This document shows, piece by piece, positions 23,126 to 31,741 of a DNA stretch of 64,000 bases; the first letter of the stretch is position 1, and each line of letters starts with the position of its first letter. This stretch comes from Idiomarinaceae bacterium (lineage in GTDB: Bacteria > Pseudomonadota > Gammaproteobacteria > Enterobacterales > Alteromonadaceae), in contig NYWU01000033.1 in the NCBI GenBank assembly GCA_002685255.1, positions 62,001 to 126,000 of the forward strand, read 5' to 3'. Both the position numbers and the translations under genes were made by a program. The notes beneath the pieces are model-generated. The model ran no database searches. It was not told where the DNA came from and saw only the letters and a list, made by a program, of their open reading frames with translations.

Positions 23126-24117
23126 ACGGCAGTTAGCCAACCAAATGAGTCGGCCCGTTGGCCCCATTGAATTTCATTTAACGCACGGCGTAATTGCTGT
23201 GTTTTAGGACCTTCGTCACCGCTGCCGATGGTGACAGTTTGCTCATTGTGAATCAGCGAACCAACGGGGGTCAGTACAGCCGCTGTGCCAGACAACGCCG
23301 CTTCGGTCGTTGGCTTTTGTGCACGCTCGAGCAATTCATCAACCGATAAAGTACGCTCAGTTACCGTCATACCCATGTCTTTAGCAAGTGTCAGAATTGA
23401 ATCACGGGTAATACCATGCAAAAAGCTACTATCCAAATCTTTGGTAATAATCTCATCACCGTCGATGAGTAAGAAGTTGGCGGCGCCTGTTTCTTGTACA
23501 TCACCATTTGGGCAAAACAATACCTGATCGGCGTCGTACTGAGCGCGTGCTTGCATGATCGGGTTCAGCGCACTGGCGTAATTACCACCGCTTTTGATCA
23601 TGCCCATGTGTGGAGCACAGCGCATACCGTCCGTTTCGATAAGTAGTTTTAATGGACGCGTGCCGCCCGCAAAATAATCACCTACAGGTGACAACAATAC
23701 ATACAGTAGTGACTGAGTTGCTGGGCTGGCCGCTTTACCAATCGCGGGTTCGGTGCCGATATGCGTTGGGCGTATATACATCGAACCGGGCGGATTGGGG
23801 ACTTCATCTTTAAAGTGTTTAACGATGTCGACGATCATGTGCTCGAGTAATTCAGCATCGACCTCGGGTAAGGCTAGCAATTTACTGCTTTGCCGCATGC
23901 GTTTGATATTTTGATCCAGTCTAAAAATATGAACCGAGCCATCGGCATGTTTAAACGCTTTCAACCCTTCAAAACAGGTGCTGGCATAATGTAAAGCGTG
24001 TGCGCCGGGATGTAATGACAGACTATCGGCTGCACTTATTTTAGGGGGATGCCACTGCCCATCACGGTATTCTGCAATACTCATTTCAGGCATGAAAACG
24101 GTGCCAAAAGCGGCCAT
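23122..24117 (-). CDS. ilvE: Branched-chain amino acid aminotransferase
   Basis: PLP-dependent fold-type IV aminotransferase acting on Leu, Ile and Val with 2-oxoglutarate. The 331-residue product is of the longer BCAT type: PGAHALHYASTCFEGLKAF, YIRPTHIGTEPAIG, and the PLP lysine K175 in MGMIKSGGNYASAL. FLLIDGDEIITKDLDSSFLHGITRDSIL and LSGTAAVLTPVGSL complete the fold and the cofactor phosphate site when read as separate blocks. It is not in an ilv biosynthetic cluster here, so it may serve both catabolism and synthesis. Confidence 0.92.
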   Translation of the reverse strand: MAAFGTVFMPEMSIAEYRDGQWHPPKISAADSLSLHPGAHALHYASTCFEGLKAFKHADGSVHIFRLDQNIKRMRQSSKLLALPEVDAELLEHMIVDIVKHFKDEVPNPPGSMYIRPTHIGTEPAIGKAASPATQSLLYVLLSPVGDYFAGGTRPLKLLIETDGMRCAPHMGMIKSGGNYASALNPIMQARAQYDADQVLFCPNGDVQETGAANFLLIDGDEIITKDLDSSFLHGITRDSILTLAKDMGMTVTERTLSVDELLERAQKPTTEAALSGTAAVLTPVGSLIHNEQTVTIGSGDEGPKTQQLRRALNEIQWGQRADSFGWLTAV

Positions 24118-24175
24118 ATCAGACTCCTTTACGTTAAAATCGACGCTAGTTTATCACGAAATCTACGTAATTTAG

Positions 24176-24463
24176 CTAAGAAGGGTTTCTTTTCAGGTAC
24201 CAAATAGCGATGGGGATTTCCATCAAGGCGTAGGTAATGAGGGTGTACCAGAACCAATTAAGCGAACCACCCAATAACAAAAAAGGATAACCGAGGCCCA
24301 TATACTTTGACCCTACAATGACAAGTGACAGGATAATAGCGCTACCGCTCGCGATCGCCAGCTTGCCCATCGATTTACCCGCAACTCTTGGAAAAACGTG
24401 CAGATAACACACCAATAGAATCGCAAGATTCAACAACACAACTAAAAGTTCAGCGGGTAACAT
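24176..24463 (-). CDS. Small integral membrane protein of unknown function
   Basis: A 95-residue hydrophobic protein with three predicted membrane segments (about residues 5-24, 34-52 and 58-85) and a basic C-terminus (YLKRNPS). No catalytic motif or family signature is recognisable. It begins six bases after the stop of the TSUP-family gene on the same strand, so the two are likely cotranscribed. It might be a partner of that transporter, but nothing in the sequence proves it. Confidence 0.7.
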   Translation of the reverse strand: MLPAELLVVLLNLAILLVCYLHVFPRVAGKSMGKLAIASGSAIILSLVIVGSKYMGLGYPFLLLGGSLNWFWYTLITYALMEIPIAIWYLKRNPS

Positions 24464-24469
24464 TTCGAC

Positions 24470-25198
24470 TTAAGTACTCCATATCGCCTGAAATAAAACG
24501 GATACGCCTGATAATAACATTAATCCTAACGTCAGTCGTTTAAACTGCTGCTCAACGACAAATCGTTGAAGATAATGCCCAAATAGGGCGCCTAACATCG
24601 CGCAAGGTACCATTGCCAGAAGGAGCGTGAGGTGGGAGCGCTGGTAGACACCTTGCGTACTAAAGGTCAGCACGTTAGCAATAGCAATGACTAAAAAGAA
24701 CAATGCCAAAGTGGCCCGAAAGGTTGTTTTATCAACCTTTGCATTAGCAAGAAATAAGATGATGGGTGGGCCACCTAGCGTCATGAGTCCGTTTAGTATT
24801 CCCGATGTAGCGCCGACTCCGACATGACCGCGACGGTGATTCAAAGTTGGTAGACTGCGGCCACTGGCCAATACAGCGACTACCGTCAAGATGAGTAAGC
24901 CTAATAGCCATTGGATTGCACGCTCGTTGACTTCAACTAATAGTAAGCTACCCACAATGGAAAAAATAAAGCCAGCCCCAAGTAACCAAAGCCATTGTTG
25001 GGGGTGAGCAGCATGCCGATTTTTGTAATAGATAATTGAACTTAACACCACATTCACGATGGACAGCGCCGGTGTGATGATCGTCATCGGTAAAAATAGC
25101 GCTAACAACGGCACACTGACGAGGCCGGAGCCAAAGCCGCTGATACCTTGTAGCGTTGTGGCAAAGAAAACAATTACTGCAGCATAGATATATTCCAA
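24470..25198 (-). CDS. TSUP (TauE/SafE) family membrane transporter
   Basis: Polytopic membrane protein of 242 residues in the TSUP family, whose members export sulfite, sulfoacetate or related organic anions. The family hallmarks are present: an N-terminal FFATTLQGISGFGSGLVSVP and a second repeat with SGILNGLMTLGGPPIILFLA. About seven to eight membrane segments can be counted. The start is TTG at 25198, supported by GAGGTG five bases upstream and the lack of an in-frame ATG. Substrate cannot be told from the sequence. It diverges from ftsB across 76 bases. Confidence 0.88.
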   Translation of the reverse strand: MEYIYAAVIVFFATTLQGISGFGSGLVSVPLLALFLPMTIITPALSIVNVVLSSIIYYKNRHAAHPQQWLWLLGAGFIFSIVGSLLLVEVNERAIQWLLGLLILTVVAVLASGRSLPTLNHRRGHVGVGATSGILNGLMTLGGPPIILFLANAKVDKTTFRATLALFFLVIAIANVLTFSTQGVYQRSHLTLLLAMVPCAMLGALFGHYLQRFVVEQQFKRLTLGLMLLSGVSVLFQAIWST

Positions 25199-25274
25199 AA
25201 AAACACCTCAATGGCTTTGCATACTCAGTTTTAGACTTCATAATGGCACTAATACAGGTTTTCCAGAGCATTTT

Positions 25275-25562
25275 ATGCGAATTGTCATTATTTTGCTGGT
25301 GAGCGTATTAGCTGCGCTACAATATCGTCTTTGGTTTGGTAAGAATAGCTTGCCAGACTATTGGCGTTTACAACAGGAAGTACAGCATCAACGCAAAGCA
25401 AACGATAATCTAGCCCGTCGTAATGAAGTGCTTTACGCGGATATCAAGGACTTACGTGAGGGCGAGGACGCGCTAGAAGAGCGCGCACGCAACGAACTCG
25501 GTATGATAAAAAAAGAGGAAGTGTTTTTTCGTCTTGTGCACCCGAGGAGGCTTGAGCAGTAA
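25275..25562 (+). CDS. ftsB: Cell division protein FtsB
   Basis: Small bitopic division protein that forms a coiled coil with FtsL and, with FtsQ, controls septal peptidoglycan synthesis. The 95-residue product has a short cytoplasmic end, one membrane segment (about 3-21), and a periplasmic coiled coil (QQEVQHQRKANDNLARRNEV and onward) ending in the conserved ARNELGMIKKEEVFFR. It marks the return to conserved core order: in E. coli ftsB-ispD-ispF-truD-surE-pcm-nlpD-rpoS are contiguous too. ispD starts two bases after its stop. Confidence 0.95.
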   Translation: MRIVIILLVSVLAALQYRLWFGKNSLPDYWRLQQEVQHQRKANDNLARRNEVLYADIKDLREGEDALEERARNELGMIKKEEVFFRLVHPRRLEQ

Positions 25563-25563
25563 T

Positions 25564-26268
25564 ATGTCATCTTCGTCGGGGATTAAGCTCGCGGCCATCG
25601 TTCCTGCAGCGGGCACCGGGAGCCGGATGCAAAGCGAGCAACCCAAGCAATTTATTCAGGTCCAGTCACAACCGCTACTATCACACACGCTCGCTGCGAT
25701 TCAGCGATCTCCCCAAGTGCAACGTGTTTTTGTTGCAGTCAATCCAACAGCATTAGCACTGTACCCGGATTGGCCAAGTCACGTGGAAACTGTAAACGGC
25801 GGCAAGACGCGTGCTGAGTCTGTTCTTGCTGGTTTAATCGAGGCTGAGCGACAGGGCTTCAGTCATGCGCTAGTGCACGATGCAGCACGACCCTGCTTGC
25901 CGTTGAAGGTCTTATGCAATGTGATTGAACAGGGCACGTCCCAGGATCAAGGCGCTATTGTGGCCTTGCCAGTACGCGATACTTTAAAGCGTGCCCACCC
26001 TGATCGTGCGACGATAAGTAGCACGGTCTCTCGTGAGCTATTGTGGCAAGCGCAAACCCCTCAAGTGTTTGCAATTAAGCCTTTGATAGCGGCTATTAAC
26101 AAGATGGGCGTTGCTCACCCAGAGCTCACCGATGAAGCTTCAGCGATGGAGTTTGCAGGCTATCACCCTCACTTGGTAATGGGCTCCTATAAGAATATCA
26201 AAGTGACCTTCCCGGAGGATATCGAGTTGGTCAGTTATTATTTAAACGAAGAGATTAATCACTCATGA
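25564..26268 (+). CDS. ispD: 2-C-methyl-D-erythritol 4-phosphate cytidylyltransferase
   Basis: Third step of the MEP isoprenoid pathway: CTP plus MEP gives CDP-ME. The nucleotide-binding loop [13 protein letters not shown] and QPKQF are at the N-terminus, and [10 protein letters not shown] and TDEASAMEF follow, all typical. I choose the ATG at 25564 (234 residues, E. coli 236), with GGAGG about a dozen bases upstream, rather than the longer frame opening inside ftsB. It overlaps ispF by four bases (ATGA), so the two enzymes are translationally coupled. Confidence 0.96.
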   Translation: MSSSSGIKLAAIVPAAGTGSRMQSEQPKQFIQVQSQPLLSHTLAAIQRSPQVQRVFVAVNPTALALYPDWPSHVETVNGGKTRAESVLAGLIEAERQGFSHALVHDAARPCLPLKVLCNVIEQGTSQDQGAIVALPVRDTLKRAHPDRATISSTVSRELLWQAQTPQVFAIKPLIAAINKMGVAHPELTDEASAMEFAGYHPHLVMGSYKNIKVTFPEDIELVSYYLNEEINHS

Positions 26269-26753
26269 TGAATATTCGTGTTGGTCACGGCTATGACGTG
26301 CACCGCTGGGGCGCAGAGAACAAACCGTTAATGCTAGGTGGGGTCAAAGTACCTCACACTGATGGTCTTTTAGCGCACTCAGACGGTGATGTTGTGCTGC
26401 ACGCTATTAGTGATGCAGTGTTAGGCGCATTGGGTTTAGGTGATATTGGTCGTCACTTTCCCGACACCGATGATCAATTTGCGGGCGCAGACAGCGGTGA
26501 GCTACTAACTCATATCATGCAATTGGCTGCCTCGCGCAAATTTGCTGTCGGCAACATCGACGTTACTATCGTGGCTCAGCAGCCTAAAATGGCACCTCAC
26601 ATTGACGCCATGAGACAACGTATCGCGGATTTACTGGATGTGGCGAGTGATGCGGTGAACGTGAAAGCGACAACGACGGAAAAGCTAGGTTTTGTTGGCC
26701 GGAATGAAGGTATAGCGTGCCATGCAGTGGTATTAATGGCGGGTAAGTCATGA
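26265..26753 (+). CDS. ispF: 2-C-methyl-D-erythritol 2,4-cyclodiphosphate synthase
   Basis: Cyclises CDP-ME 2-phosphate to MEcPP, releasing CMP. The N-terminus [11 protein letters not shown] holds the zinc ligands (Asp and His of DVH), and [21 protein letters not shown] and [13 protein letters not shown] are family signatures. [13 protein letters not shown] near the end is the CMP/nucleotide loop. Start is ATG at 26265 or 26268; the homologues begin near the second. About 161 residues, as in E. coli (159). It lies between ispD and truD with four-base overlaps on both sides. Confidence 0.96.
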   Translation: MMNIRVGHGYDVHRWGAENKPLMLGGVKVPHTDGLLAHSDGDVVLHAISDAVLGALGLGDIGRHFPDTDDQFAGADSGELLTHIMQLAASRKFAVGNIDVTIVAQQPKMAPHIDAMRQRIADLLDVASDAVNVKATTTEKLGFVGRNEGIACHAVVLMAGKS

Positions 26754-27811
26754 GTCAGTTAGACGCGGCAATTAACCCAGTTAGGCTCAATTCAAAGCGC
26801 ACGCACGCGCAGTTCAAACGTTATCCAGAAGACTTCGTGGTGACCGAACGACTTGATGTCGCTGACGACGGAGAGGGTGAACATCAGTGGTTGTGGATTC
26901 GTAAGCGGGGTGCCAATACACAGTTTGTTGCACGCCAGCTTGCCCGATTTGCCGATACCTCAGCTAAAAACGTCAGTTATGCAGGTTTAAAAGACCGTAA
27001 CGCAGTGACTGAGCAATGGTTCTCGGTGCAATTGCCGGGGCAAGATACTTTGGATTGGCAACAGCTCGACAATGACGAATTCCAAGTCCTGAAGGTGATT
27101 CGTCGACAAAAGAAGCTTAAGCTCGGGTTACATGAAGCGAATCAGTTTAAGATCCGCTTGCGTGATGTCGCCGATAAGGGACTGTTTGAGCAAAACTGGA
27201 GCACGCTTGTAACCGACGGTGCGCTTAACTATTTTGGCCCGCAACGATTCGGTCATGAGCAGAATAACTTAACTCGCGGATTTGAATGGCTGCGAGCGGG
27301 TGGCAGTAATAAACGTGTGAAGAAACCAGAGCAAAGCCGATTGTTGTCGTCAGTGCGATCATTCTTATTCAACCAAATTGTATCGGAGAGGTATCGGCAA
27401 TATGGTTTTGAGACGCTTGAAGGTGACTGCGTCATGTTGTCAGGCTCTCATTCGGTTTTTCACGTTGAACGTTGGGATGATGAGCTGAAACAGCGTCTTG
27501 CCAGTGGCGATATTCAGTTAACGGGCGGTCAGCCGGGTTGGGTGTCTAAACCGCTCACTTCGGGGAAAGCAGAACAGTTTGAAGCCGATTGTGTGAGTCC
27601 GTGGGCTGATATTATTGACTGTTTAGCGTCAAAAAAAGTCAAAGCAAGCCGCCGTGCTATGCGTCTACAACCCGTTAACCCAGAATTAAATTGGGAGGGG
27701 AGCGATGCAATTATCTGTTTTGAACTACCGAAAGGCAGTTTTGCAACTGCATGTATTAGTGAACTTATTGATTTATCGGTGACTGAAAATGATGAAGATT
27801 CTGTTGAGTAA
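26750..27811 (+). CDS. truD: tRNA pseudouridine(13) synthase TruD
   Basis: Forms pseudouridine at position 13 of tRNA-Glu. The catalytic aspartate is D82 in [15 protein letters not shown], the TruD motif. [19 protein letters not shown] and NYFGPQRFG are other conserved blocks, and the TRUD insertion domain lies between about residues 150 and 300. Length is 353 (E. coli 349). It overlaps ispF at its start by four bases and surE at its end by about 20 bases. Confidence 0.95.
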   Translation: MSQLDAAINPVRLNSKRTHAQFKRYPEDFVVTERLDVADDGEGEHQWLWIRKRGANTQFVARQLARFADTSAKNVSYAGLKDRNAVTEQWFSVQLPGQDTLDWQQLDNDEFQVLKVIRRQKKLKLGLHEANQFKIRLRDVADKGLFEQNWSTLVTDGALNYFGPQRFGHEQNNLTRGFEWLRAGGSNKRVKKPEQSRLLSSVRSFLFNQIVSERYRQYGFETLEGDCVMLSGSHSVFHVERWDDELKQRLASGDIQLTGGQPGWVSKPLTSGKAEQFEADCVSPWADIIDCLASKKVKASRRAMRLQPVNPELNWEGSDAIICFELPKGSFATACISELIDLSVTENDEDSVE

Positions 27812-28550
27812 TGACGACGGCGTTCACGCGCCCGGTATCCATGCGCTTTACCAAGCCTTGAAATCCATTGCTGAGGTACGCGTGATAGCACCGGATAGAA
27901 ATTGTAGTGGTGCGAGTAATTCACTGACATTACACAATCCGTTGCGTCTGCAACAGCTCGATAATGGCTTCTACTCGCTCAATGGCACGCCAACTGACTG
28001 TGTCCACATTGGCACTAACTCACCGTTTGCCGAAGAGGTTGACCTCGTGGTATCAGGCATTAACGATGGGCCTAATATGGGTGACGATGTGTTTTATTCC
28101 GGTACTGTGGCAGCCGCGATGGAGGGGCGCTTTAAAGGACTACCAGCAATTGCCGTATCGATGGGCGGACGCGGGCATGACTACTACGATACAGCAGCGC
28201 AAGTGGTGGCCGAGTTGGTTGAAAGCATGGAGTCTAAGCCCCTCCAACTGGATACCGTGCTCAATGTTAATGTTCCTTATGGGCCTTATAATGACATTAA
28301 AGGCACACGAGTAACTCGGTTAGGCCGCCGACACCGCGCGGAGACCATGGTGCGTGATCGCGATCCTTTTGGTCGTGAAATCTTCTGGTATGGACCTATA
28401 GGTCATCATTTAGATGACGCGCCCGACACTGACTTTGCTGCGATTCATGACGGCTATGTGTCGATTACGCCATTAAGTTTAGACATGACCGCTAAGCGTC
28501 ATCAAGACACGTTAGATCAATGGTTAGCGGAACGGGACGATGCTCAATAA
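27789..28550 (+). CDS. surE: 5'/3'-nucleotidase and exopolyphosphatase SurE
   Basis: Metal-dependent phosphatase active on nucleoside monophosphates and short polyphosphate, linked to stationary-phase survival. [15 protein letters not shown] at the N-terminus carries the metal-binding Asp pair; [15 protein letters not shown] supplies Ser/Asn ligands, and [20 protein letters not shown] is the active-site core. The start is ATG at 27789 or the adjacent ATG at 27792, which aligns better with E. coli. Length about 252 (E. coli 253). It overlaps truD upstream and pcm downstream (11 bases). Confidence 0.96.
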   Translation: MMKILLSNDDGVHAPGIHALYQALKSIAEVRVIAPDRNCSGASNSLTLHNPLRLQQLDNGFYSLNGTPTDCVHIGTNSPFAEEVDLVVSGINDGPNMGDDVFYSGTVAAAMEGRFKGLPAIAVSMGGRGHDYYDTAAQVVAELVESMESKPLQLDTVLNVNVPYGPYNDIKGTRVTRLGRRHRAETMVRDRDPFGREIFWYGPIGHHLDDAPDTDFAAIHDGYVSITPLSLDMTAKRHQDTLDQWLAERDDAQ

Positions 28551-29178
28551 AAATCACTCAGGGATGGCTAAGCGGCTGGTGCAAACCTTGACTCAGGCCG
28601 GTATTACTAACCAACGCGTGCTCGAAGTGATTCAAACGACGCCGCGAGAGCGGTTTATGCCCGAATCGCTTGCGCACAAAGCGTACGAAAATACCGCATT
28701 ACCCATTGGCAATGGACAAACCATATCGCAGCCCTTGATGGTTGCAACAATGACACAGTTGCTCATCCAGCACCACTGTCAGCATGTGTTAGAAATCGGC
28801 ACTGGGTCGGGTTATCAGACTGCGATATTGGCACAGTTAGTCGACCAAGTGTTCAGTGTTGAGCGTATCGCTCAATTGCAATATCAAGCAAAGCGTCGGT
28901 TACGTAGTCTTGATATTCATAATGTTGCGATGCGCCACGGCGACGGTTGGGAAGGCTGGAAAAGTAAAGCGCCATTCGACGGTATTATTGTCACCGCAGC
29001 CGCCAGTGAATTACCTCATGCATTACTCGAGCAGCTTGCTGATGGCGGTGTGTTGATTATTCCGGTCGGCGAGTCGAAGCAAAGCCTGACTGTAGTCAGG
29101 CGTTTTGGTGATGAGTATGAACAGCAACGCATTGGTGATGTGCGATTTGTTCCTCTAGTGAAAGGAGCCGTTCAGTGA
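28540..29178 (+). CDS. pcm: Protein-L-isoaspartate O-methyltransferase
   Basis: Repairs isoaspartyl residues in aged proteins using S-adenosylmethionine. Motif I is [16 protein letters not shown]. The substrate-site block [17 protein letters not shown] and the late [20 protein letters not shown] are characteristic. The 212 residues compare with 208 in E. coli. The start overlaps surE by 11 bases, the same organisation as in E. coli, where surE and pcm are co-expressed for stationary-phase survival. The end overlaps yqaA by four bases (GTGA). Confidence 0.96.
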   Translation: MLNKNHSGMAKRLVQTLTQAGITNQRVLEVIQTTPRERFMPESLAHKAYENTALPIGNGQTISQPLMVATMTQLLIQHHCQHVLEIGTGSGYQTAILAQLVDQVFSVERIAQLQYQAKRRLRSLDIHNVAMRHGDGWEGWKSKAPFDGIIVTAAASELPHALLEQLADGGVLIIPVGESKQSLTVVRRFGDEYEQQRIGDVRFVPLVKGAVQ

Positions 29179-29762
29179 AGCTTTTTTCAAGGATGTACGA
29201 TGCGGTGTTACGCTGGTCGCAACACGCACATGCGCAATGGATTTTGGCTGCGCTGAGTTTTTCTGAGGCGATTTTCTTTCCTATCCCGCCCGATGTCATG
29301 CTAGCGCCCATGGCGATGACACAACCTAAACGGGCCTTTCGATTTGCAGGTATAACGACACTCACTTCGGTACTGGGTGGCTGTGTTGGGTTTGTGCTCG
29401 GTATGTGGGCCTATGACGCGGCAGTCCTGCCATTTGTTGAATTAATGGGGTATCAGGATAAATTAGCAACCATCGTGAGTTGGTTCGAACATTATGGTAT
29501 CTGGGTTGTTTTTCTCGCGGGTTTTTCACCTATTCCCTATAAACTATTTACGGTGAGCGCTGGCATGCTGAGTATGGCGTTTTTGCCTTTTTTGCTCGCC
29601 TCCGCAGTCAGTCGGGGGCTGCGGTTCTACTTAGTGGCTTGGTTACTTCGTTGGGGTGGTCCCGCTATGGCGATTAAATTGCGGACCTATGTTGATCGTA
29701 TTGGCTGGGCTACCGTTATTATTGCGGTTCTTGTAGTCTTGGTAATTAAATTCGTTTCATAA
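29175..29762 (+). CDS. yqaA: YqaA-type membrane protein (DedA/SNARE-associated family)
   Basis: Inner-membrane protein of 195 residues from the VTT/DedA superfamily, members of which are implicated in lipid flipping and envelope homeostasis. [20 protein letters not shown] and [19 protein letters not shown] form the two re-entrant-loop motifs. [19 protein letters not shown] is a typical late segment. Start is GTG at 29175 with AAAGGAG ideally spaced. Its position between pcm and nlpD is common in Alteromonadales and Vibrionales, but not E. coli. Confidence 0.88.
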   Translation: MKLFSRMYDAVLRWSQHAHAQWILAALSFSEAIFFPIPPDVMLAPMAMTQPKRAFRFAGITTLTSVLGGCVGFVLGMWAYDAAVLPFVELMGYQDKLATIVSWFEHYGIWVVFLAGFSPIPYKLFTVSAGMLSMAFLPFLLASAVSRGLRFYLVAWLLRWGGPAMAIKLRTYVDRIGWATVIIAVLVVLVIKFVS

Positions 29763-29775
29763 GGACAGGTTATCG

Positions 29776-30669
29776 ATGGCTCCGCATAGGGTGTTGGCTT
29801 TGAGTATTGTTGGCGCTACTTTGCTTGTCGCAGGCTGCTCGTCGCGTTCGACACCAGCCCCTGTTGAGACGCTTTATACGGGTAAAACATATCAAGATTA
29901 CGAAGCCGATAGCCTTGCTCAGGCAAATCAATATCAAGTCCAAAGTGGCGAGACGCTCTATTCAATTGCTTTCCGTGCCAGTATGGATGTGAACAGACTG
30001 GCACGCATCAATGGACTCGCTGAACCCTACACCATCTTCCCAGGACAAACATTACGCTTAAAAGCCGCGACTCAAAAAACTACAAGTTCTAAAAAACCGT
30101 CTTCAGAGAAGCAAAAAGATATAAGTCAAACCGTTGCCAAGCCCAATACGAAAGAGTATGTTCAAAATACATACAGCAAAAAAACGATTGAAAAACAAAA
30201 GTCTAAAACAAATGTTAAAGAGCGTGTGACGGCTAAGCCAAATAAAAAGACAGCTCAAGTGGTCGCCACACGTCCAAGCTCGATGTCCGTAAGCAATAAG
30301 GACATCCAATGGCGTTGGCCCGTCAGTAACGATGTTATTCGTGACTTTTCGTTAGCTGAACGAGGTAATAAAGGACTTGATTTTGCAGGTCAAAAGGGTG
30401 ATGTAGTAAATGCCGCTGCTGCTGGAAAAGTGGTGTATGTAGGAAACGGCCTTCGTGGTTACGGTAACTTAATCATTTTGAAACATAACGATGATTTTAT
30501 TACTGCCTACGCACACAATGAAAAAATTCTAGTAAATGAGCAACAGTGGGTCGATGTCGGACAGCCAATTGCAGAAATGGGTGATTCAGGAACCACGCGC
30601 GTTATGTTGCACTTTGAAGTGCGTTATCGCGGCAAGTCAGTCAACCCGAGACACTACCTACCGAAATAG
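29776..30669 (+). CDS. nlpD: Murein hydrolase activator NlpD (LysM lipoprotein, degenerate LytM)
   Basis: Outer-membrane lipoprotein that activates the amidase AmiC at the septum. The lipobox is LLVAGC with the lipidated Cys21. A LysM peptidoglycan-binding domain spans residues 53-95 (YQVQSGETLYSIA). A Lys/Thr/Ser-rich linker of about 75 residues follows, AT-richer than the rest of the gene. The LytM/M23 domain (about 175-297) is catalytically dead: the first zinc-site His is Asn in NKGLDFAG and the HxH motif reads MLHFEV. Length is shorter than E. coli NlpD (379), because of a shorter linker. In E. coli the main rpoS promoter lies inside nlpD; this is likely here too. Confidence 0.94.
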   Translation: MAPHRVLALSIVGATLLVAGCSSRSTPAPVETLYTGKTYQDYEADSLAQANQYQVQSGETLYSIAFRASMDVNRLARINGLAEPYTIFPGQTLRLKAATQKTTSSKKPSSEKQKDISQTVAKPNTKEYVQNTYSKKTIEKQKSKTNVKERVTAKPNKKTAQVVATRPSSMSVSNKDIQWRWPVSNDVIRDFSLAERGNKGLDFAGQKGDVVNAAAAGKVVYVGNGLRGYGNLIILKHNDDFITAYAHNEKILVNEQQWVDVGQPIAEMGDSGTTRVMLHFEVRYRGKSVNPRHYLPK

Positions 30670-30739
30670 GTAAGTAAGCTGCTCGGCCTTGACTGATACA
30701 CGTTGAGGTCTGTATGCAGAGTAGTGCAAGGGGAACGTC

Positions 30740-31741
30740 ATGAGTAGTAAGCTTAAAAGCGAAGTTGAAGATGACATGAAAGAATCAGATGTGTTGGAGG
30801 ACGAGGAAATTGAGTCCGAAGCATTATCTGATGAGGTGCGTGATAGCTCGGAAGAGGAACAAGCGCTTGAAGAAGTGTTGGTTCATTCTGGTCAATACCA
30901 ACGCAAGATGGATGCCACACAAATTTATCTCAGTGAGATAGGTTTCTCCCCTTTATTAACCGCAGAGCAAGAAATATTTTACTCTAGGCGCGCCCTCAAA
31001 GGCGATGCGGCCGCCCGCAAGCGAATGATTGAAAGTAATTTACGCTTAGTTGTTAAAATCGCACGGCGCTATTGCAACCGAGGCTTGGCACTTCTGGATT
31101 TGGTTGAAGAGGGCAACCTTGGGCTTATTCGTGCCGTCGAAAAATTCGACCCCGAGCGAGGTTTTCGTTTTTCAACCTACGCTACATGGTGGATCCGACA
31201 AACCATTGAGCGCGCGATAATGAACCAGACGCGGACGATTCGGTTGCCCATCCATGTGGTTAAAGAACTCAATGTGTATTTACGCGCAGCGCGCGAACTC
31301 GCTCATAAGCTTGATCATGAGCCGACCGCAGAGGATATCGCAGCCAGTTTAAATAAGCCGGTCGAAGATATCACTAAAATGTTGAGACTGAATGAACGTG
31401 TGACGTCGGTTGATACTCCGATCGGTGGTGAAAATGATAAAGCACTGCTTGATATTCTGACCGATGAGGCTGATGAGGGTCCAGAAGGCGTGTTACAAGA
31501 CGGTGACTTAAAAGAACGCATTACCGAGTGGCTTGAAGCCCTTAATCCGAAGCAAAAAGAAGTGTTGGCGCGTCGTTTTGGGCTACTTGGTTATGAGCCT
31601 TCCACACTGGAGGATGTCGGTCACGAAATTGGTTTAACGCGGGAGCGTGTGCGCCAGATACAGGTGGAAGCTTTACGGAAGTTACGCGACTTCCTGCGTC
31701 AGCAAGGACTGACGCTAGAAGCCTTATTTACCGCGCGTTAA
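30740..31741 (+). CDS. rpoS: RNA polymerase sigma factor RpoS (sigma-38)
   Basis: Stationary-phase and general stress sigma factor. The 333-residue product has an acidic N-terminal region (about 1-50), then region 1.2 [16 protein letters not shown], region 2 with [20 protein letters not shown] and [20 protein letters not shown], region 3, and region 4 with [20 protein letters not shown]. Length and order match E. coli RpoS (330). AAGGGGAACGTC provides the ribosome site, and a 70-base spacer separates it from nlpD. Its stop interlocks with the mutS stop on the other strand. Confidence 0.97.
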   Translation: MSSKLKSEVEDDMKESDVLEDEEIESEALSDEVRDSSEEEQALEEVLVHSGQYQRKMDATQIYLSEIGFSPLLTAEQEIFYSRRALKGDAAARKRMIESNLRLVVKIARRYCNRGLALLDLVEEGNLGLIRAVEKFDPERGFRFSTYATWWIRQTIERAIMNQTRTIRLPIHVVKELNVYLRAARELAHKLDHEPTAEDIAASLNKPVEDITKMLRLNERVTSVDTPIGGENDKALLDILTDEADEGPEGVLQDGDLKERITEWLEALNPKQKEVLARRFGLLGYEPSTLEDVGHEIGLTRERVRQIQVEALRKLRDFLRQQGLTLEALFTAR

